From positions 310,001 to 374,000 of the forward strand of contig JAEZKQ010000026.1 of assembly GCA_023436115.1 (NCBI GenBank): a stretch of DNA of 64,000 nt, given 5' to 3'. Source of the stretch: Bacillota bacterium. Its GTDB lineage: Bacteria > Bacillota > Clostridia > Christensenellales > SZUA-584. This document shows positions 18,509-27,344 of this stretch, one piece after another. The translations under genes and the position numbers were made by a program. The notes beneath the pieces are model-generated. The model worked only from the letters and a program-made list of their open reading frames with translations. It had not been told where the DNA came from and did no database searches. Within the stretch, counting starts at the first letter, position 1; each line of letters starts with the position of its first letter.

Positions 18509-19804
18509 TTAGTCCAAAAAGTCTCTTAGCTTTTTGCTGCGGCTGGGATGCCTCAGTTTACGCAGCGCTTTGGCTTCTATCTGCCGTATACGCTCTCTGG
18601 TGACCATAAACTCCTTGCCTACTTCTTCGAGCGTACGGGCACGTCCGTCGTCGAGGCCGAACCGCAAGCGAAGCACTTTTTCCTCACGCGGCGTCAACGT
18701 ATCCAGCACATCCATCAGCTGCTCTTTGAGAAGCGTAAAAGCAGCGGCTTCGGCGGGCGCCGGTGCGTCATCGTCGGGAATAAAGTCGCCAAGATGGCTG
18801 TCTTCTTCTTCACCGATAGGTGTTTCAAGCGAGACCGGCTCCTGCGCGATCTTGATGATCTCTCTGACCTTGTCTTCACTGATATCCATCTCGCGCGCCA
18901 CCTCTTCCGGCAGCGGATCGCGTCCGTATTGCTGCAACAGCTGGCGGGAAACACGAATCAGTTTATTGATGGTCTCCACCATATGCACAGGGATACGGAT
19001 GGTACGCGCCTGATCCGCGATCGCGCGCGTAATAGCCTGGCGAATCCACCATGTGGCATAAGTCGAAAACTTATAACCCTTGGTATAATCGAATTTTTCG
19101 ACGGCTTTGATAAGGCCCAGATTGCCTTCCTGAATCAAGTCAAGGAACAGCATGCCGCGGCCGACATAACGCTTGGCTATACTCACAACAAGACGCAAAT
19201 TGGCTTCAGCGAGCTTGCGCTTGGCTTCGTCATCTCCCAATGCCATCAGCTTGGCTAGCTCAACCTCTTCATCGGCAGACAGCAGGCTGACCTTTCCGAT
19301 TTCCTTTAGATACATCCTGACCGGATCGTCTATGCTGACGCCTTCGGGAATTGACAGATCGATATCCGCGTCGACATCTTCCTCGTCTTCAGAAATGTCT
19401 TTTTCCAGCTCGGCATCAATCACATCGATCTTCATCTCTTCAAGCGCACCTAAAAGCTTGTCAAGATTCTCAGCGTCAATTTCGGCACCGTCCAGCGCAT
19501 CGTTGATTTCCTTGTAGGTCAGAACGCCCTTTTTCTTTCCGCATTCAATGATGTCTTTGAGCTTTTCCTCTTTATCCGAATGGGAAATCATACCAAGAGC
19601 TTCGATCTTAGCAAGATTCTCTTTCGAAAGCGACATATCAGATTGATCGGACTTATCCATTTTTGTATGCCTCTCATCTTTGAGCGCAGTCTTTGTTTTT
19701 GCGTCCGTCTGGCGGCTTTGCTCCGTAGGCTTGCGCTCAGACGATTCACTTTTTGCAGCGGCTTTAACCGATGCATTCGGCTTTTCAGCCGTTTTCTTGT
19801 TCAA
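18509..19804 (-). CDS. rpoD: Primary sigma factor RpoD (SigA)
   Basis: This is the housekeeping sigma factor. From a TTG at 19804 it has 431 aa. A Lys/Ser/Thr-rich low-complexity extension (1-48) is followed by region 1.1 (about 50-135) and region 1.2 (DPVRMYLKEIG). Region 2 contains DLIQEGNLGLIKAVEKFD and the -10-reading segment YATWWIRQAITRAI. Region 3 follows, then region 4.2 with the helix-turn-helix EVTRERIRQIEAKALRKLR-like segment at the end. A second possible start, ATG at 19660 with AGAGG about 10 nt upstream, would give 383 aa, closer to the usual Firmicutes length. The sequence does not decide between them. The gene lies between dnaG and trmK in the classical macromolecular-synthesis order. 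Confidence 0.95.
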   Translation of the reverse strand: MNKKTAEKPNASVKAAAKSESSERKPTEQSRQTDAKTKTALKDERHTKMDKSDQSDMSLSKENLAKIEALGMISHSDKEEKLKDIIECGKKKGVLTYKEINDALDGAEIDAENLDKLLGALEEMKIDVIDAELEKDISEDEEDVDADIDLSIPEGVSIDDPVRMYLKEIGKVSLLSADEEVELAKLMALGDDEAKRKLAEANLRLVVSIAKRYVGRGMLFLDLIQEGNLGLIKAVEKFDYTKGYKFSTYATWWIRQAITRAIADQARTIRIPVHMVETINKLIRVSRQLLQQYGRDPLPEEVAREMDISEDKVREIIKIAQEPVSLETPIGEEEDSHLGDFIPDDDAPAPAEAAAFTLLKEQLMDVLDTLTPREEKVLRLRFGLDDGRARTLEEVGKEFMVTRERIRQIEAKALRKLRHPSRSKKLRDFLD

Positions 19805-19825
19805 AATTTAATCACCCTTATTCAC

Positions 19826-21580
19826 TCAAACCTTTTTTTGGTTCAATTCTTTATCTATCTCACCGATCTCGGCAAGCAGTTTACGCTTTTGTTCGACCGA
19901 TGCGCCGCGCAGTGCTTCAATCAGCACTTGTCTTTCTCTTTCACGTTTTTGAATACGGATGGCTTCGGCACAATCTTTCAAAAAGACAAGCGGATTATCC
20001 ACAGCAGTTTGCAGCCCTGCAAGCCGTGCGGCTTCACCACGATCCTCTTCTTCGTCAAGTTGCGATATTATTTCGGCATATGTAGGCTGAATTCCTCTTT
20101 TTACGCTGTCATATAATGCAGAAAAAATATTTTTATGCGGTAAAAGCAAAAAATCATCCGCATTTAAGTCGTCTGCGACATCGGCGAAAAAGCGAACATT
20201 GTCCATCGCGCACGCTAAAAACGCGCTTGGAGCACCATCACCCGCGGTTTTTTCAGTCTTATTATACCTATAATTGGTATTAATATTCTCATTCACGGGC
20301 TTCTTTTGTATCTGTCCTAAAATCGATGCGGCGCTATAGCCGGTTTCCTTTGCCACAATCTCGGCATAACGCTCCCGCCGGATGGGGCTTTCAATTCTCG
20401 ATATGATCTTGGAGGCTTCTATGGCATAGCCTTCTTTGCCGTCTGCCGTATCGAGCAGAAATTCGCGTTTCTTGATCTCCAGCCGATAACCAATGGCTGA
20501 CGGCGCGGCTTTCACCTTTTTGGCAAACCCACTAAGTCCATTTTTTCGAATAAAGTCATCGGGATCAAGGCCCTCTTCAAACCGTATCACACGCACGGCA
20601 AAACCTTCGGCTTCGAGTATATCCATCGCTTTTTGCGTCGCGATCTCGCCCGCTTCGTCACCGTCATAGGCGATAAAAACATCGCTCGTGTATCGCTTGA
20701 GCAGCACGGCTTGTTCCTTTGTCAGCGCCGTACCCAACGATGCCACAATGGCTTTGACGCCATGCGCATACATGGAGACCACGTCCATATAGCCTTCCAC
20801 GATCACCGCGCTTTTGATATTTTTCTGGCGACGCAGCAGGTCAATACCGTACAGATTGCGTCTCTTGTTAAAAAGCGTCGTATCTTTGGTGTTGAGATAC
20901 TTGGGCGTCGAATTATCCATCACACGGCCGCCGAAGGCAATCACATCGCCAAAGACATTGATGATGGGGAACATCACGCGGTTACGGAAGGTATCGAACA
21001 CCTTGCCATTTTTCGCGGTCACAAGGCCGCTTTCTTCGATAAGCCCGGGCGCGTAGCCGTTTTCCGCAAGCAGATTCGCCACTGTGTCCCATTTATCGGG
21101 CACAAAGCCCAAGCCAAACCGCTTGATCACATCTTCTCCGATACCTCGCCTTTTTAGGTACGAGAGCGCTTCATGACCCTGTGGGGACATTAAAGTGTCG
21201 TGATAATAACGGGCTGCCAGCTTATGCATCGCGGCAATTTTCTGCTTTTTTTCTTTGATCTGCTGATACTGTTTGTCGTCGATGGTTTGCGGCATGGGAA
21301 TGCCCGCGCGCCGTGCCAGCACCTCCACCGCTTCGCCGAAGGTGAAGTTTTCCACCTTCATGATAAAGTTGGTGACATTGCCGCCCTGCTTGCACCCGAA
21401 ACAATAATAAAGCTGTCTGTCACGGCTCACCGAAAAAGACGGTGTCTTTTCATGATGAAAAGGGCACAGTCCCCAATACCTGTCGCCGCGCTCGTTAAGC
21501 GTTGTATATTCGGATATCACGTCAACGATGTCGTTTTTGGCATACAGATCGGACAGCCAGACATCGGTGAATCTTGCCAC
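19826..21580 (-). CDS. dnaG: DNA primase DnaG
   Basis: This 584-aa primase synthesises RNA primers at the replication fork. The N-terminal CHC2 zinc-binding domain has Cys39, His42, Cys60 and Cys63 (CPFH...CFGC). The TOPRIM catalytic core carries VIVEGYMDV near residue 262 and AYDGDEAG near residue 307. The C-terminal helicase-binding region (about 450-584) is divergent, as usual. The start is GTG, and the stop TAG of dgt shares its G with this start codon (TAGTG), so translation is coupled to dgt. It is followed by rpoD after 21 bp. Confidence 0.95.
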   Translation of the reverse strand: MARFTDVWLSDLYAKNDIVDVISEYTTLNERGDRYWGLCPFHHEKTPSFSVSRDRQLYYCFGCKQGGNVTNFIMKVENFTFGEAVEVLARRAGIPMPQTIDDKQYQQIKEKKQKIAAMHKLAARYYHDTLMSPQGHEALSYLKRRGIGEDVIKRFGLGFVPDKWDTVANLLAENGYAPGLIEESGLVTAKNGKVFDTFRNRVMFPIINVFGDVIAFGGRVMDNSTPKYLNTKDTTLFNKRRNLYGIDLLRRQKNIKSAVIVEGYMDVVSMYAHGVKAIVASLGTALTKEQAVLLKRYTSDVFIAYDGDEAGEIATQKAMDILEAEGFAVRVIRFEEGLDPDDFIRKNGLSGFAKKVKAAPSAIGYRLEIKKREFLLDTADGKEGYAIEASKIISRIESPIRRERYAEIVAKETGYSAASILGQIQKKPVNENINTNYRYNKTEKTAGDGAPSAFLACAMDNVRFFADVADDLNADDFLLLPHKNIFSALYDSVKRGIQPTYAEIISQLDEEEDRGEAARLAGLQTAVDNPLVFLKDCAEAIRIQKRERERQVLIEALRGASVEQKRKLLAEIGEIDKELNQKKV

Positions 21581-22587
21581 TAGACTTTATACCAGCCTTT
21601 CGGAATGTAAATCTCGCGGAACAGCGCAACGGCATACCTGTCTGTCATGCCCGCGATATAGTCTGTGACCGTGCGCTGCAGACCATAAATCTCCGTGCGG
21701 CGCATCGCGTCTTTACCCATCTTATCAGGTTTTTTTAAAAACAGCTCAAACAGCATGGAGAGCATATTCTCTGCCTTGATCTCTTCAACCTTTGCCACCG
21801 AACCCAAGTAAACATTATCGAACATAAACTGACGCAGCTGCTCAGTCAGCACTTCTGTTTCTTCCGACATCATGACCCGCGGCTTACCCGCGCTGTTTTG
21901 CACGATATCCGTGATCATCGTGTTGATACGCTCTCCGTGTGTGCGCCCGAGTCCGTTGGCGCACGCTTGAGGTATGCCTTTTATGACACCCGCACGCAGC
22001 GCATCGTCTATATCGTGGTTGATATAGGCGATTCTGTCGGCGTAGTTGACCACCATACCTTCCATTGTGGCCGGGGCCAGCGACTTTTTATGGTTGAGTA
22101 TGCCGTCTCTCACTTCTAATGTGAGGTTAAGGCCCGTGCCGTTTTCCAGCAGCTCCACCACACGCAGACTCTGTTCGTTGTGTTCAAAATGGCCGTTGAG
22201 CCGCTGCAGCACCCGTTCTCCCGCGTGACCGAACGGCGTATGCCCTAAATCATGCCCCAACGCGATGGCTTCTGTCAAGTCCTCGTTGAGCGCGAGGCAG
22301 CGCGATATCGTTCGCGCGATTTGCGACACCTCCAGCGTATGCGTGAGGCGCGTGCGGTAGTGGTCGCCCTCTGGAGACAAAAAAACCTGCGTCTTGTGCT
22401 TTAAACGCCGAAACGACTTGCAGTGTATGATTCTGTCGCGGTCGCGCTGAAAATCGGTGCGCAGCGGACACGGCTCCATAGGCCGCTCGCGCCCCTTAGA
22501 CAGTGCCGCTTTGGCCGCGTAAGGCGAAAGCCGTTCTATTTCGTTTTGCTCGCAGACCTGACGAAAGCAGGCGTTCTTTGCATCCAT
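21580..22587 (-). CDS. dgt: Deoxyguanosinetriphosphate triphosphohydrolase-like HD protein (Dgt)
   Basis: This is a 335-aa HD-superfamily dNTP triphosphohydrolase. Metal-binding residues appear as RLTHTLEVSQIAR (first His), the GHDLGHTPFGHAGE block (His-Asp) and a later Asp in NYADRIAYINHDIDD. The family converts dNTPs to nucleosides and triphosphate. The short form seen here is the dGTPase-like type frequently found upstream of dnaG in Clostridia. It is first in the operon with dnaG and rpoD, with a one-base overlap. Substrate preference cannot be told from sequence. Confidence 0.9.
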   Translation of the reverse strand: MDAKNACFRQVCEQNEIERLSPYAAKAALSKGRERPMEPCPLRTDFQRDRDRIIHCKSFRRLKHKTQVFLSPEGDHYRTRLTHTLEVSQIARTISRCLALNEDLTEAIALGHDLGHTPFGHAGERVLQRLNGHFEHNEQSLRVVELLENGTGLNLTLEVRDGILNHKKSLAPATMEGMVVNYADRIAYINHDIDDALRAGVIKGIPQACANGLGRTHGERINTMITDIVQNSAGKPRVMMSEETEVLTEQLRQFMFDNVYLGSVAKVEEIKAENMLSMLFELFLKKPDKMGKDAMRRTEIYGLQRTVTDYIAGMTDRYAVALFREIYIPKGWYKV

Positions 22588-22684
22588 ACATAGTATTTAA
22601 ACAAAGAATGAAAAAGTCCTGCTAGAAGGCGTACAAATTTTCGCTATACATGAATTTTTATGCCATTGTTTAAATTCTGTTCAC

Positions 22685-22720
22685 AAAGAAAAAAGCGATG
22701 CGCCAACACCGCTTTTCGTT
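22685..22720 (-). terminator. Terminator downstream of the small lipoprotein gene
   Basis: AAAAGCG (22691-22697) pairs with CGCTTTT (22710-22716). On the minus strand it ends in a T-rich run, 50 bp after the lipoprotein stop. Confidence 0.65.
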
Positions 22721-22771
22721 TAATGATATTGTCTTTACAGTGGCAATAATCTTTTATGGCTTAATAATTGT

Positions 22772-23230
22772 TTAAGCTTCACCATCCTCTTCCACTCCGA
22801 TGCATTTCCAATTTTCATTATCTTCTAGGCTGAAACAACTGTCCTCGAAAATAATTGAATAGTCCAATTCCCGTTTCTTTTCGCTTGTCTCATTACGAAT
22901 GTAATCCACTACAAGCTGCCAATTGTTCTTTATCTCGTTTGTGACAGTATTTTTAAATCGTACATTCGTTATTCCATCCAAAGCTATCACGGGAATCTCA
23001 TTAGCGCCGACACTTCTAATATATTCGTTGACCATAGCATAATCATCCATGCTAATCTCTGCTTTTTCCGCATTCTCATCAACTGTAGCTTCCATGCTGA
23101 CTTCCGGCTGTTGACTGCTCTCGTTAGAACTAGACTCCACTTGTTTCGCGCAACCCAGAGCAAGCACAGTCATAAAGGTCAATACTGTAACTAAAAAAAC
23201 GAAATTTCTAAAGACTTTTATCATAATCAT
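22772..23230 (-). CDS. Small predicted lipoprotein, function unknown
   Basis: This is a 152-aa protein with a basic N terminus, a hydrophobic stretch and the lipobox LALGC (Cys27), so it is probably a lipid-anchored surface protein. Residues 30-65 form a Ser/Glu-rich linker. The rest is acidic and contains two cysteines (about 131 and 142) that could pair. I recognise no family. It is a single gene between a minus-strand terminator and the PPDK terminator, more AT-rich than its neighbours, so it could be a recent acquisition. The start could be Met1 or Met3. Confidence 0.7.
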   Translation of the reverse strand: MIMIKVFRNFVFLVTVLTFMTVLALGCAKQVESSSNESSQQPEVSMEATVDENAEKAEISMDDYAMVNEYIRSVGANEIPVIALDGITNVRFKNTVTNEIKNNWQLVVDYIRNETSEKKRELDYSIIFEDSCFSLEDNENWKCIGVEEDGEA

Positions 23231-23369
23231 ACACTCATTAATTTTTTTAACATTTTATCGTTAGTCCAAAAGATAATTAAACGATATCTTTTTCCTCTTT
23301 TTTGTCAATTTATTTTTTCTATATATTCTATTTTTTGGTATAGTCATTATTTATCTCATTCTCACAAGT

Positions 23370-23402
23370 GTAAAAAAACGGAGCCTAAGCCCCGTTCTTT
23401 TT
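23370..23402 (-). terminator. Terminator of ppdK
   Basis: On the minus strand, AACGGGGC pairs with GCTCCGTT (one mismatch) around a TTAG loop, followed by seven T. It begins about 20 bp past the ppdK stop. Confidence 0.8.
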
Positions 23403-23420
23403 AAGTATTTCGTATGTACG

Positions 23421-26054
23421 TTATGCTTGTTTCTCGAGTATCGCCGCATGCGCCGCAGCCAGTCTTGCGATCGGCACACGGAACGGTGAGCACGATACGT
23501 AGTTCAGGCCGATATCGTGGCAGAACTTGACCGAGCTGGCTTCGCCGCCATGCTCGCCGCAGATGCCCAGCTTGATGTTGGGACGCGTTTTTCTGCCGAG
23601 CTCGGCAGCCATCTTCATGAGCTTGCCGACGCCCTTCTGATCCACCTTCGCAAACGGATCGGATTCGTAGACCTTTTTGTTGTAGTAATCGTCCAGGAAC
23701 TTGCCCGCGTCGTCACGAGAGAAGCCGAACGTCATCTGTGTTAAGTCGTTGGTACCAAACGAGAAGAACTCAGCCTCTTCGGCGATCTCGTCAGCCGTGA
23801 GCGCCGCACGCGGCACTTCGATCATTGTGCCGACCATGTAGTCGATCTTGACACCTTTTTCACAGAGCACTTCTTCACATGTCTTGACAACAACGTCCTT
23901 CACGTACTTGAGCTCTTTGATTTCACCAACCAACGGAATCATGATTTCCGGCTTGATGCTGATGCCCTTCTCCTTGGAAACTTCCACAGCAGCTTCCATG
24001 ATGGCACGCGCTTGCATTTCGGCGATTTCCGGATAAGTCACAGCCAGACGGCAGCCTCTGTGGCCCAGCATCGGGTTGAACTCGTGCAGGTTAGAGATCG
24101 TAAGCCTGAGCTCGTCCACGGGGATAATCATTTCCTTGGCAAGTTTCTTGATATCTTCTTCTTCAGACGGCAGGAATTCGTGCAGCGGCGGATCCAGCAG
24201 GCGGATGGTCACAGGCAGTTCACCCATTGCCTCATAGATACCTTTGAAGTCCTGCTTCTGCATGGGCAGCAGTTTGGCAAGCGCGCGTACACGCTGATCC
24301 AGCGTCTTGGAGACGATCATCTCACGAACGGCGGGAATTCTTTCTTCGTCGAAGAACATGTGCTCCGTACGGCAAAGGCCGATGCCTTCCGCGCCAAACC
24401 GAATCGCCTGAGCAGCGTCTTTGGGTGTGTCCGCGTTGGTACGTACTTTCAGCGTTCTCACTTCATCCGCCCATTCCATGATGGTACCGAAATCGCCGGT
24501 AAGTTCAGCTTCCAATGTCGCAACTTTTTCACCGTAAACTATACCGGTTGAACCATCCAGCGAGATGTAATCGCCTTCACGGAAAACCTTGCCGTCCGGC
24601 AGGCTCATTGTCTTGGAGCTTTCCACGATCATAATGTCGCCGCAGCCCGATACACAGCATGTTCCCATACCTCTGGCCACAACAGCCGCGTGTGATGTCA
24701 TGCCGCCTCTGGCTGTCAGTATGCCCCTGGAAGCGTACATGCCTTCAATATCTTCAGGAGAGGTCTCAAGACGAACGAGAATGACATCTTCGCCCGAATC
24801 AGCAGCCTCCTTGGCTTCTTCCGCTGTAAAATAGATTTTACCACATGCCGCGCCCGGTGAAGCCGCAAGGCCCTTGGCGATCGGCTTGGCAGTCTTGATG
24901 GATTTCGGGTCAAATGTGGGATGGAGCAGTGAGTCGAGCTGCTTGGGATCTACTTTAAGCAGCGCTTCTTCCTTTGTGAGCTTGCCTTCGGCAACGAGAT
25001 CCACAGCAATTTTTAGCGCCGCAGCCGCAGTACGCTTGCCGTTTCTCGTCTGAAGCATGTAAAGCTTGCCCTTCTCGATGGTAAACTCCATGTCCTGCAT
25101 GTCGCGGTAGTGATCTTCCAGTGTCTGTGCAATCTTGGCAAACTGGTCGTAAACTTCAGGCATCGTATTCTGCAGCTCACTGATCGCATTGGGCGTGCGG
25201 ATACCGGCCACAACGTCTTCGCCCTGCGCGTTCATAAGGAACTCGCCATAGAGCTTCTTTTCACCTGTTGCCGGATTACGCGTGAACGCAACGCCCGTAC
25301 CGGAATCGTTGCCCATGTTGCCGAACACCATCGCCTGTACGTTAACGGCTGTTCCCCAGTCGCCCGGAATGTCGTTCATGCGGCGGTATACGATCGCTCT
25401 GGGATTGTCCCAAGAACGGAAAACCGCTTTAATGGATTCCATAAGCTGAACTTTAGGATCCTGCGGGAACTCGCTGCCCTGTTCCACAAGATACAATGCC
25501 TTATATCTCTGAACAACCGCTTTTAAGTTTTCAGCTGTCAAATCTGTATCGCTCTTGGCACCGTTCTCTTCCTTGACAGCGTCAAGTATCTCTTCAAACT
25601 TAGCCTTGGGTATGTCCATCACGACGTCGGAGAACATCTGTATAAAACGTCTGTAGCTGTCATAAGCAAAACGCTCGTTGTTTGTCAGCTTGGCAAGGCC
25701 TTCCACAGCCACGTCATTGAGACCTAGGTTCAAAATCGTGTCCATCATGCCGGGCATCGATGCTCTTGCGCCTGAACGGACGGAAACCAGAAGCGGATTC
25801 ACAGGATCGCCGAACTTCTTGTTGTTGATTTCCTCCATCTTGACCATACCATCGAAAATCTGAGCCACAATATCATCTGCAACAACTTTGCAGTCTTCGT
25901 AGTAACGCGTGCAGGCTTCTGTGGACACCGTAAAACCCTGCGGAACGGGAAGCCCAAGCCCTGTCATTTCTGCCAGGTTGGCACCCTTGCCGCCCAAGAG
26001 GTTTTTCATCGAGGCATTACCCTCGCTAAAAAGATACACATACTGTTTTGACAT
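23421..26054 (-). CDS. ppdK: Pyruvate, phosphate dikinase
   Basis: This 877-aa enzyme interconverts pyruvate + ATP + Pi with PEP + AMP + PPi, and in anaerobes often serves PPi-dependent glycolysis. The N-terminal nucleotide-binding domain begins with the GGKGANLAEM motif (about residues 23-32). The swivelling phosphohistidine domain has GGMTSHAAVVARG with the catalytic His near 453. The C-terminal PEP/pyruvate barrel ends with GICGEHGGE (catalytic Cys near 830). The length matches the bacterial enzyme (about 875 aa). It is monocistronic, with a strong promoter (26118-26146) and a terminator. No PPDK regulatory protein gene adjoins it. Confidence 0.97.
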   Translation of the reverse strand: MSKQYVYLFSEGNASMKNLLGGKGANLAEMTGLGLPVPQGFTVSTEACTRYYEDCKVVADDIVAQIFDGMVKMEEINNKKFGDPVNPLLVSVRSGARASMPGMMDTILNLGLNDVAVEGLAKLTNNERFAYDSYRRFIQMFSDVVMDIPKAKFEEILDAVKEENGAKSDTDLTAENLKAVVQRYKALYLVEQGSEFPQDPKVQLMESIKAVFRSWDNPRAIVYRRMNDIPGDWGTAVNVQAMVFGNMGNDSGTGVAFTRNPATGEKKLYGEFLMNAQGEDVVAGIRTPNAISELQNTMPEVYDQFAKIAQTLEDHYRDMQDMEFTIEKGKLYMLQTRNGKRTAAAALKIAVDLVAEGKLTKEEALLKVDPKQLDSLLHPTFDPKSIKTAKPIAKGLAASPGAACGKIYFTAEEAKEAADSGEDVILVRLETSPEDIEGMYASRGILTARGGMTSHAAVVARGMGTCCVSGCGDIMIVESSKTMSLPDGKVFREGDYISLDGSTGIVYGEKVATLEAELTGDFGTIMEWADEVRTLKVRTNADTPKDAAQAIRFGAEGIGLCRTEHMFFDEERIPAVREMIVSKTLDQRVRALAKLLPMQKQDFKGIYEAMGELPVTIRLLDPPLHEFLPSEEEDIKKLAKEMIIPVDELRLTISNLHEFNPMLGHRGCRLAVTYPEIAEMQARAIMEAAVEVSKEKGISIKPEIMIPLVGEIKELKYVKDVVVKTCEEVLCEKGVKIDYMVGTMIEVPRAALTADEIAEEAEFFSFGTNDLTQMTFGFSRDDAGKFLDDYYNKKVYESDPFAKVDQKGVGKLMKMAAELGRKTRPNIKLGICGEHGGEASSVKFCHDIGLNYVSCSPFRVPIARLAAAHAAILEKQA

Positions 26055-26117
26055 TCTTTAATAACTCCTTCAATATATATTAAGACTTTTCAGCCTCGTT
26101 AAAAAATCCAGCCAAAA

Positions 26118-26146
26118 AATTATACCTCATTTAATTGACCAGTACA
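26118..26146 (-). promoter_or_regulatory. Promoter of ppdK
   Basis: On the minus strand, TTGTAC (26141-26146), a 17-bp spacer and TATAAT (26118-26123) lie 64 bp upstream of the ppdK start, which itself has AAGGAGTT as ribosome binding site. Confidence 0.7.
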
Positions 26147-26232
26147 ACAGCAATTATGCATCATTACTGCCATTGCATTCATTTTTGATACAACTTATTG
26201 AAAAAGGTTTCCTTCCTTTCTTTTATGATGCA

Positions 26233-26262
26233 TTGACAGACAAGCTTTATACCCTTTAGAAT
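26233..26262 (+). promoter_or_regulatory. Promoter of the ComEC-like gene
   Basis: TTGACA (26233-26238) and TAGAAT (26257-26262) are separated by 18 bp, 70 bp upstream of the ATG at 26332. Confidence 0.65.
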
Positions 26263-26331
26263 CTTTTTTGAAAGACGAATCTGGAAGCTATGCAAAAAGG
26301 GCTATGAGGTTCTTTTGGAGGGGGAAATTGT

Positions 26332-27234
26332 ATGAAGTCCGGTAAAAGACTGAATAAAATTACATTTGCGGTCGGGGTTCTTGTTTTAATTTGTTTGGTT
26401 GCATACATCGTTGTCACCGGAGCCGTGTCGTTTGAGGCGGATGCCCCCGCGCCAACTCACTCTGGGGCTGCAGGCGCACAAATGAACGTGATGGTGATCG
26501 ATGTGGGCCAAGGAGACAGCATACTCGTGACAATGGAGACGGGTGAAACGATGCTCATTGACGCGGGTGAATCATCGGAAGTATCGTCGATTAAAGAGGA
26601 GCTCGATGAACGCGGTATCACGCAAATCGATATACTCATTGCGACGCACCCCCATGCCGACCACATCGGCGGCATGACGCAGATCATTGAAAGCTATGAA
26701 ATCGGCAGCATATACATGCCTGACATGCAAAGCGATTCCAAGACCTATAAAAAGCTAAGGTCTGCCATTGACGCACGCGGAATACCGCTTATCGAAGCCT
26801 TTGCGGGCTTAACGTTCCAACTGGGCAGCGCCGAGTGTATGATTGTTTCGCCGGACGAGGACGCAGATAAAGACGCGAACAATGAAAGCGTGGTTTTGCT
26901 GCTTGATTATTTAGACACAGAATTTTTATTTACGGGAGATATGGAAGAATGGGCGGAAGATACCGTTTTGGAGAACGGCTATCCTGTCGATGCGGATGTG
27001 CTGAAAGTCGCGCATCACGGTTCATCAACGGGAACGTCTGAAGCATTTCTGAGCGCCGTTTCGCCCGATTATGCCGTTATCAGCTGCGGCAAAGATAATA
27101 AATACGGCCATCCGCATGACGAAACGCTAGCCCTTTTCGAAAAATATGATATTGGCCCGTTGCGTACCGATTTATCCGGAGATATACTTTTTGTTTCGGA
27201 TGGTCGGAGTTTACGCATTGTAACGGGAGACTAA
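26332..27234 (+). CDS. Secreted/anchored ComEC-type metallo-beta-lactamase-fold hydrolase
   Basis: This is a 300-aa protein with an N-terminal membrane anchor or signal (about residues 10-30), a short Ala/Pro linker and a metallo-beta-lactamase domain. The domain starts with VIDVGQGDSILV, typical of the C-terminal domain of the competence protein ComEC. The metal site is THPHADH (His106, His108, Asp110, His111), followed by FTGDME near 205 and VAHHGSSTG near 227. Free-standing copies of this domain are common in Clostridia and are presumed extracellular nucleases or phosphodiesterases; that role is inferred. GGAGGGGG precedes the ATG. The gene is monocistronic and converges on the aroE homologue. 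Confidence 0.87.
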   Translation: MKSGKRLNKITFAVGVLVLICLVAYIVVTGAVSFEADAPAPTHSGAAGAQMNVMVIDVGQGDSILVTMETGETMLIDAGESSEVSSIKEELDERGITQIDILIATHPHADHIGGMTQIIESYEIGSIYMPDMQSDSKTYKKLRSAIDARGIPLIEAFAGLTFQLGSAECMIVSPDEDADKDANNESVVLLLDYLDTEFLFTGDMEEWAEDTVLENGYPVDADVLKVAHHGSSTGTSEAFLSAVSPDYAVISCGKDNKYGHPHDETLALFEKYDIGPLRTDLSGDILFVSDGRSLRIVTGD

Positions 27235-27284
27235 CTCGAACAAAACCGTACATTTGCCAACATAAAATACAATACAATGACAAT

Positions 27285-27342
27285 ATAAAAAGCGCAGACT
27301 GTGCCCCTTATTCCTACATCTTTGCACACCGCGCTTTTTTGA
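27285..27342. terminator. Bidirectional terminator between the ComEC-like gene and the aroE homologue
   Basis: AAAAAGCGC (27287-27295) pairs with GCGCTTTTT (27331-27339), with an inner GTGC/GCAC pairing. Runs of T/A flank both sides, so it can serve the two convergent genes. Confidence 0.7.
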
Positions 27343-27344
27343 TT

